Origin: Streptomyces sp. SM1
Lineage (GTDB): Bacteria; Actinomycetota; Actinomycetes; Streptomycetales; Streptomycetaceae
Assembly (NCBI RefSeq): GCF_002910825.1
Contig: NZ_NEUB01001054.1
Span: 1-46,287, forward strand
Direction of reading: 5' to 3'
DNA length: 46,287 bases
How positions within the stretch are numbered: position 1 is the stretch's first letter; every line of letters begins with the position of its first letter. The notes under the pieces were generated by a model. It searched no databases. It was not told the origin of the DNA and saw nothing but the letters and a program-made list of their open reading frames with translations. Made by a program: the position numbers and the translations under genes. This document shows positions 46,137-46,287 of this stretch, piece by piece.

Positions 46137-46287
46137 TCCGACCACCCTTCGTTCCACGACCACTGGGGCACGACACCCCGTACGGATCGGCCCTACCCGT
46201 CACCCCACCGGGCATGCCCGGCGGCAGGAGCTACCAGGAAGGAGAGGTCCATCAGTCCGCGGTCCCGGGCCCATCGGCCGGTGCGAA

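Overview
The window is about 70% G+C with GTG starts, Streptomyces-type gene order and leaderless-looking starts. It fits a chromosomal segment from Streptomyces or a very close relative. Its core is the large S10-spc-alpha ribosomal superoperon plus the rplM-rpsI operon, together carrying 27 ribosomal-protein genes. It also holds rpoA, secY, adk, map, infA and truA. No tRNA, rRNA, CRISPR array, prophage or insertion sequence was recognised.

Layout. 1-5.6 kb: partial nnr, a broken secreted beta-helix gene, a SigB/SigF-type sigma factor, a 43-residue membrane peptide, acpS, glmS and a lipoprotein. 5.8-10.1 kb: coaA, then convergent glmM, rpsI and rplM, so both GlmS and GlmM of the UDP-GlcNAc pathway lie here. 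10.4-12.7 kb: a GT87-type membrane glycosyltransferase with a collagen-like tail, divergent from a one-TM secreted-domain protein. 12.7-31.2 kb, minus strand: rpsJ-rplC-rplD-rplW-rplB-rpsS-rplV-rpsC-rplP-rpmC-rpsQ, rplN-rplX-rplE-rpsZ-rpsH-rplF-rplR-rpsE-rpmD-rplO, secY-adk, a WD40-like pseudogene, map, infA-rpmJ-rpsM-rpsK-rpoA-rplQ and truA. Hairpins after rplO, adk and rplQ split it into likely transcription units. rpsD is absent, as expected for this lineage.

31.8-46.3 kb is accessory and partly decaying. It holds a GHKL-ATPase/nuclease-like pseudogene with several lesions, a decapitated RsbW-like ATP-binding gene, and a small minus-strand cluster of unknown genes, one of them frameshifted. 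Next come a cupin, a DUF2071 gene with an internal deletion, gdhA, a lipoprotein, a DUF574-type methyltransferase and a GH10 xylanase. An LLM oxidoreductase-aldo/keto reductase pair is divergent from a TetR regulator, with two near-identical palindromes between them. The end holds a LysR gene broken by a frameshift and fused to a chitin-binding module, a GNAT acetyltransferase and a VOC protein.

The main non-routine signal is seven broken or chimeric genes in 46 kb beside an intact core. At least three have rearrangement-type lesions (internal deletion, fusion, 29-bp tandem duplication) that single-base sequencing error would not produce. I found no convincing new multi-gene system. The best candidates for a closer look are the dead GHKL/nuclease gene, the unknown cluster at 33.8-35.5 kb, the acpS-linked membrane peptide and the twin TetR operators.
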